Positions 33,173 to 36,991 of a DNA stretch of 36,991 nucleotides are shown here, piece by piece. Source of the DNA: an uncultured Oscillospiraceae bacterium (GTDB lineage: Bacteria > Bacillota > Clostridia > Oscillospirales > Oscillospiraceae). Where the stretch lies: the NCBI GenBank assembly GCA_934591725.1, contig CAKTPR010000006.1, positions 1 through 36,991 of the forward strand. The letters are read 5' to 3'. Below the pieces are notes generated by a model, which was not told the DNA's origin, searched no databases, and saw only the letters and a list, made by a program, of their open reading frames with translations. Position 1 is the stretch's first letter. Every line of letters begins with the position of its first letter. The position numbers and the translations under genes are program-made.

Positions 33173-34474
33173 TCACTCTATATTTTCAACGGCCCATTGG
33201 AGAAAGCCGTTGGTGATTGCACCTGCGACGGTGATGCCGTAGCCCCCGCGTTCGACGAGCGTTACAAAGGCGTAGGGGTGCTCATCGTCTGCGAGGAAGC
33301 CGACGAACCACGAGTGAGAATCTCCGTCGCCAAGCTCGGCGGTGCCGGTCTTGGCGCAGAGCTTCAGACCGGGGAAGTTCACATCGCCGTCATAGTGGTC
33401 GACGACGTTATAATTCATCATCTGCGTGAGCTGCTTTGCCGTGGCGGGCTCGACAAGCGCGGTGGTAACCGGTTCCTCGCCGGAGATCATATACGGCTCG
33501 ATGAGCGTGCCGCCGTTTGCGAGGGCACAGACATAGCGCAGCATCGCATAGGGGCAGATGGTGTCAGTCGACTGGCCGATGCCCGACCAGCCAAGCTCGG
33601 GGTCGCCGACAAAGTCGAGCGGATAGGTGCCCGAGGCGCAGCCGATGCCGTCAAGCTCATGGGAGGAGAGGAAGCCGTATTTCGTGACGTAGTCGATCAT
33701 GGTCTCCTGACCAAGCATAACGGCGATCTGTGCAAAGGCGATGTTGCAGGAATTGGAGAGAGCCTGCTCAAAGGTCTGCGTATAGTGCGCGGCCTTGCAT
33801 GTAATGGGTACGCCGGCTATCTTATATTCGCCCTCGCAGTAGAAGGTGCGCTCGTTTATATCGGGGATGCTTTCAATCGCGGCGGCCGCGGTGACGAGCT
33901 TGAAGGTCGAGCCGGGGGTGAAGGCGGCGGAGAGACAGCGGTTGAGATACGCCCCGTCCGGGACGCCGTTTTCTGTATCCAGCGGGTCGACCGTCGGAGT
34001 CGAGACCATGCCTAAAAGCTCGCCGGTCTTATAGTTGCAGACGAGCACTGCAGCGCTATGCTCTGTGTCGAGAAGCTCATATATTTTGTTGTTTAGCCTT
34101 GCGTCGATTGTGAGGGTGAGGGTGCTGTTCTCTGTGCGCGTCGTGCCGGTGAGGAGACTGAAACCATTCACATCGCGGCGGTAGCGCGAGAGGATGCCAG
34201 TGCCGGTGCGTCCCCAATAGTCGCCGGTGACGTGGTAGTTTGACATCCGCGTCTCAGCATCGGGGGAGAAGAACTCGTCCGCCCCGCCAAAAGAGGCGAG
34301 GACTATACCGCTGCGGTCAAGCAGCATACCGGTGGAACCGGAGTTCGAGCGGGAGAAGTACAGCGCCCAGTCCTGCCCGTGATCGATGTAATTTAGGACG
34401 TACACGATCATGCCGAAGATAACGCCCGCCGCGATAAGCAGCACGCAGAAAGCGCGGTTGGTTATTTTTCGCAA
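33173..34474 (-). CDS. Class B penicillin-binding protein (PbpA-like transpeptidase)
   Basis: About 433 residues: N-terminal membrane anchor (FCVLLIAAGVIFGMIVYVL), a small pedestal with LLDRSGIVLA, and a transpeptidase domain with active-site STFK (~190), SCN (~243) and KTGT (~385). Short for a class B PBP and similar in size to actinobacterial PbpA. It would cross-link glycan made by the RodA-type polymerase encoded just upstream. GGGAGG is too close to GTG 34483 but well placed for TTG 34474, which is preferred. The start overlaps the upstream gene, so the pair is coupled. Confidence 0.92.
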   Translation of the reverse strand: MRKITNRAFCVLLIAAGVIFGMIVYVLNYIDHGQDWALYFSRSNSGSTGMLLDRSGIVLASFGGADEFFSPDAETRMSNYHVTGDYWGRTGTGILSRYRRDVNGFSLLTGTTRTENSTLTLTIDARLNNKIYELLDTEHSAAVLVCNYKTGELLGMVSTPTVDPLDTENGVPDGAYLNRCLSAAFTPGSTFKLVTAAAAIESIPDINERTFYCEGEYKIAGVPITCKAAHYTQTFEQALSNSCNIAFAQIAVMLGQETMIDYVTKYGFLSSHELDGIGCASGTYPLDFVGDPELGWSGIGQSTDTICPYAMLRYVCALANGGTLIEPYMISGEEPVTTALVEPATAKQLTQMMNYNVVDHYDGDVNFPGLKLCAKTGTAELGDGDSHSWFVGFLADDEHPYAFVTLVERGGYGITVAGAITNGFLQWAVENIE

Positions 34475-36237
34475 GGCTGCCACACCTCCCAGTTTGCAGG
34501 ATCATCATCCGGAGCATAGCCGTTATAGGACGCGCCGGTGGTATCGTTTTCATCTTCGTCGTCTTTGCCGCGCCCCGGACGGACGGCAAAGCTTGCGTTG
34601 CGCCGGGTGTCGGAGCTTTTGATAAAGGCCATGAGCATCCAGCAGGAGATAAGCGAGGTTCCGCCGCGGGAGACGAACGGGAAGGTGACCCCCGTAAATG
34701 GCAGCAGATCGAGCGAACCGAAAACATTGAGCGCAAGCTGCACGAGCAGCATGCTCATCGCGGCGCACGAGGCGATGGAATAATAAGCCGAGCGTCCGCG
34801 CCGCGCGCTGCGCACGGCGAAGAAAGCCAGCACAAGAACTGCGAGCACCATTATGAGCCCGATGATAAGCCCCTGCTCCTCGCAGATAACGGCAAAGACC
34901 ATGTCGGTATTCGCGGCGAAAATATCCTTGAGCCAGCCGCCGCCAGCACCCTTGCCGTACAGACCGCCGGAAGCGGCGGCGGACATGGCGCGAGTCTGCT
35001 GGAAGCCCTTGTCGTATATATCCTCCCATGCGTGCCCCCACGTGGCGAAGCGCTGGGCAATATAGGGCTTGACGCTGACGGCGAGAAAGCCCGCGAGCCC
35101 CGCACCGGTCACGGCGAGTAGCACGGTCGCGATGGAACCTGAGCGCAGGTAGGAGATGACAAGAAAGGTCGCGAAGAAGATGAGCGCCGTGCCGAAGTCC
35201 CCGATGAGGGCGAGGGCGATGACGCAGAAGGCCGAGAAGCCGATGAAGGTATAGAGGTTATTGCGGCGGTAGAGCCTGTCGAGCGTCGAAGCTCCGGCGT
35301 AGATATAGCCGACCTTGACAAGCTCGGACGGCTGGAACGAAAATCCGCCGAACTCAAGCCAGTTGCGCGCGCCGAGGACAGCATCGCTCGCGACGATGTT
35401 GACGACCATCAGCAGCACCGCCAGCGCCGCTATCGGGATGCGCGCGGCAGCTGTGCGGCCAAGCTTGCGCAGCCACCAGCCCATGAGCAGGAACAGCAGC
35501 ACCGCCGCAATGGTGAGGACTATCTGCTTATACATATCGTCCGGGGTGGACGAGGCTGCGACGGACATACCGAGGGTGGTAAGATAAAAGGCGAGAGTTT
35601 CTATCTCGAAACCGGAGCGGTTCATGACGCGCATGGCGTTATAGCAGCACCACTCCAAGGCGATGAGCGCGAAGAAGGCGAGCGCGATTGCGAAGAGCTG
35701 CTCACCGGAGGAGGTGATGCAGTGCTGAAGCAGCAGCGCAAGCTGGAACAGTGTGAGCTCAAAGAGCGTGACGGCGGGGGAGACGCCCTGACCCGCAGCT
35801 GTGCGGACGGATTCACAGCTTTCCTTATCGTCATGGCTCAGCTCGTGAAAGCGCAGGGACTCGCCGGCGATATTGATAAGGTCGCTATGCTGTACGGGCA
35901 GGCCGCGCCCGCCGGCCTTGACGCCGTTGACCCAGACGCCGCCCTTTGAGAAAATATCATAGATGCGCCATAGCCCCTTGTCATTGCGCGTGAGTACAGC
36001 GTGGGTGCGGCTGACGTTCGGATAGATAAGGCGGACGTCACAAGAGAGCGTGCGGCCGATGATGTTCTCCCAATGCGTGAGGGTATAGGTCTGCGATTCG
36101 TGCCAGAGATAGCCCCAGACCTCAGGCTCGTAACGGTCGGAGAGCATGGAGCGGATGCAGCGGACGATAATGACGAGCGAGAGGATGATAAGCACGTACT
36201 TGCTCGCTGCAAGGGTATATTCGGTCAGGGCGTCCAC
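34462..36237 (-). CDS. FHA domain fused to a RodA/FtsW/SpoVE peptidoglycan polymerase
   Basis: 591 residues. One N-terminal membrane helix (~8-30) is followed by a forkhead-associated domain (~45-132) with IIGR, SRTHAVL (~76-82) and GGVWVNG, the phospho-threonine-binding pattern. About ten SEDS helices follow, with FQPSELVKVGYI, GDFGTALIFFATFL, ASGGLYGKGAGGG and LPFTGVTFPFVSRGGTSL typical of RodA/FtsW. An acidic tail ends the protein. The start is GTG 36237: AAAGGAG lies six bases upstream, and a longer frame would cover this site and the promoter. Its partner PBP is next. Confidence 0.92.
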   Translation of the reverse strand: MDALTEYTLAASKYVLIILSLVIIVRCIRSMLSDRYEPEVWGYLWHESQTYTLTHWENIIGRTLSCDVRLIYPNVSRTHAVLTRNDKGLWRIYDIFSKGGVWVNGVKAGGRGLPVQHSDLINIAGESLRFHELSHDDKESCESVRTAAGQGVSPAVTLFELTLFQLALLLQHCITSSGEQLFAIALAFFALIALEWCCYNAMRVMNRSGFEIETLAFYLTTLGMSVAASSTPDDMYKQIVLTIAAVLLFLLMGWWLRKLGRTAAARIPIAALAVLLMVVNIVASDAVLGARNWLEFGGFSFQPSELVKVGYIYAGASTLDRLYRRNNLYTFIGFSAFCVIALALIGDFGTALIFFATFLVISYLRSGSIATVLLAVTGAGLAGFLAVSVKPYIAQRFATWGHAWEDIYDKGFQQTRAMSAAASGGLYGKGAGGGWLKDIFAANTDMVFAVICEEQGLIIGLIMVLAVLVLAFFAVRSARRGRSAYYSIASCAAMSMLLVQLALNVFGSLDLLPFTGVTFPFVSRGGTSLISCWMLMAFIKSSDTRRNASFAVRPGRGKDDEDENDTTGASYNGYAPDDDPANWEVWQPCEK

Positions 36238-36291
36238 CGTACCACTCCTTTCAAATAAATCAAATAGACATACCAATTCCAATATTATCAT

Positions 36292-36321
36292 AGTATAGCA
36301 CAATCGACTGCCGGTTGACAA
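36292..36321 (-). promoter_or_regulatory. Promoter of the envelope cluster (minus strand)
   Basis: TTGTCA (36316-36321 on the minus strand), 18-base spacer, TATACT (36292-36297), about 50 bp upstream of GTG 36237. Confidence 0.72.
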
Positions 36322-36343
36322 CTGCCGCGGCATAAACTACAAT
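36315..36343 (+). promoter_or_regulatory. Divergent promoter for the NusG-domain-II gene
   Basis: Perfect TTGACA (36315-36320), 17-base spacer, TACAAT (36338-36343). The -35 box shares five of its six bases with the -35 of the opposite promoter. The predicted start point (~36350) coincides with the ATG. Confidence 0.75.
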
Positions 36344-36349
36344 ACGCTT

Positions 36350-36709
36350 ATGGACAGAAAAACGAAAAAATGGATAATCATTCTGGCAGCCGTGGTGATA
36401 GCAGGGTTGGTGTCATACTGCCTTGCGATGAGCACGGGCGGCGGGACTGTCGCGGTGATCTCGATAGACGGAGAGGAGTATGAACGGATCGATCTGTCGA
36501 AGGTCACGGAGAGCTACGATATCGAGCTGAGCACGCAGTACGGGCACAACACTGTACACGTCGAGCCGGGGGCGATATCGGTCACGGCGGCGGACTGCCC
36601 GGATCGTGTCTGCGTAAGTCAGGGGCGGATAAGCCAGAGCGGGATGCCGATAGCCTGCGTGCCGCACAGGCTCGTGATACAGATAGAGGGAGGCGAGATC
36701 GACGGCTAA
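36350..36709 (+). CDS. NusG domain II-containing membrane-anchored protein
   Basis: 119 residues: an N-terminal helix (WIIILAAVVIAGLVSYCLA) anchors an extracytoplasmic NusG_II-type beta domain with the conserved cysteine segment CPDRVCVSQG and IACVPHRLVI. The family is often found next to Gx-transporter genes in Firmicutes, as here. There is no Shine-Dalgarno site before the ATG and the predicted transcription start falls on it, so the mRNA may be leaderless. Function is unknown; a role in flavin- or quinone-linked electron transfer is inference from family neighbourhoods. Confidence 0.85.
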   Translation: MDRKTKKWIIILAAVVIAGLVSYCLAMSTGGGTVAVISIDGEEYERIDLSKVTESYDIELSTQYGHNTVHVEPGAISVTAADCPDRVCVSQGRISQSGMPIACVPHRLVIQIEGGEIDG

Positions 36710-36728
36710 GACGAAGAAGCTCTGCTTC

Positions 36729-36991
36729 ATGGCAGTGCTGACGGCGATAGCACTGACGATATTCATGATAGAGAACCAGCTGCCGTCACCTGTGCCGATA
36801 CCGGGAATAAAGCTCGGCCTTGCAAACATTATAACCCTCACCGCGATGGCGATACTCGGCAGGAAAGAGGCCGGGGCAATACTCGCGGCGAGGATAATAA
36901 TGGGCGCGATATTCGCGGGCAGCCCCTCGACGTTCATATACAGCGCCGCCGGGGGAATACTGGCGTATATCGTGATGTGCGTGACGATAGG
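36729..36991 (+). CDS. Gx transporter family / heptaprenyl diphosphate synthase component I-like protein (3' end outside window)
   Basis: The partial frame encodes a hydrophobic protein with ENQLPSPVPIPGIKLGLANI, LGRKEAGAILAAR and SPSTFIYSAAGG, the hallmark of the Hpre_diP_synt_I/Gx family (about six helices when complete). The first in-frame ATG is 36729, with no good ribosome site. A strong GGGAGG at 36688-36693 is eight bases before an in-frame ACG (36702), which would give a more typical N-terminus (xAKTKKLCFMAVL), so the true start is uncertain. It is translationally linked to the NusG_II gene in either case. Confidence 0.8.
   Translation, partial: MAVLTAIALTIFMIENQLPSPVPIPGIKLGLANIITLTAMAILGRKEAGAILAARIIMGAIFAGSPSTFIYSAAGGILAYIVMCVTI

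Noticed and set aside
36238..36333. A 32-residue N-terminal extension of the FHA-RodA protein
   Set aside because: It would cover the AAAGGAG ribosome site and the -10 box; GTG 36237 is the supported start.

Overview
The window (about 37 kb, GC-rich with GC-rich third codon positions) looks like chromosomal DNA of an endospore-forming member of the Clostridia, most likely an Oscillospiraceae-like gut anaerobe. The reasons are the Firmicutes housekeeping order (gmk-rpoZ-priA-def-fmt-rsmB-rlmN-prpC-prkC-rsgA), the sporulation genes spoVM and a sipL-like gene, the c-di-AMP genes cdaA/cdaR, remA, and strong purine-rich Shine-Dalgarno sites. Placement at family level is inference. No rRNA, tRNA or CRISPR array was seen.

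Left part, plus strand (1-6071): the 3' end of uvrA, then recD2, comF, an mreB-family gene, ispD and ispF, tightly packed or overlapping and closed by a clear terminator at 6136-6175. The first ~75 bases do not read as UvrA and may be a junction artefact. Next come a DUF3343 protein and a class V aminotransferase/cysteine desulfurase that overlap each other (6223-7582).

Middle part, plus strand (7597-24421): a promoter precedes cdaA and a long co-directional run: cdaA-cdaR-rseC-yicC-remA-gmk-rpoZ-priA-def-fmt-rsmB-rlmN-prpC-prkC-rsgA. It covers c-di-AMP synthesis, RNA processing, nucleotide metabolism, replication restart, translation start and ribosome maturation, and a Ser/Thr kinase-phosphatase pair. 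After a hairpin come three sporulation-flavoured genes: a 50-residue membrane peptide, a 22-residue SpoVM homologue, and a DUF3794/LysM protein resembling SipL. Compared with Bacillus, coaBC, rpe and thiN are absent from this run and glmM does not follow cdaR. yebC follows with its own promoter and a strong terminator.

Right part, mostly minus strand (24611-36237): an internally deleted IS3/IS150-type element; a solitary, strongly codon-biased FMN/FAD/[4Fe-4S] ene-reductase with its own promoter; a TetR regulator with a flippase-like membrane protein; an AT-rich spacer packed with perfect palindromes; and a five-gene cell-envelope cluster transcribed in the order FHA-RodA/FtsW fusion, class B penicillin-binding protein, ABC-F ATPase, DUF218 protein, DUF6056 membrane protein. 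The FHA-RodA fusion beside a PBP, with PrkC/PrpC elsewhere in the same window, suggests phospho-threonine control of peptidoglycan synthesis.

Right edge, plus strand (36315-36991): a NusG-domain-II protein and a truncated Gx-transporter-family protein, read divergently from the FHA-RodA gene. The two predicted promoters share one -35 box, and the plus-strand transcript would start at the initiation codon (leaderless).
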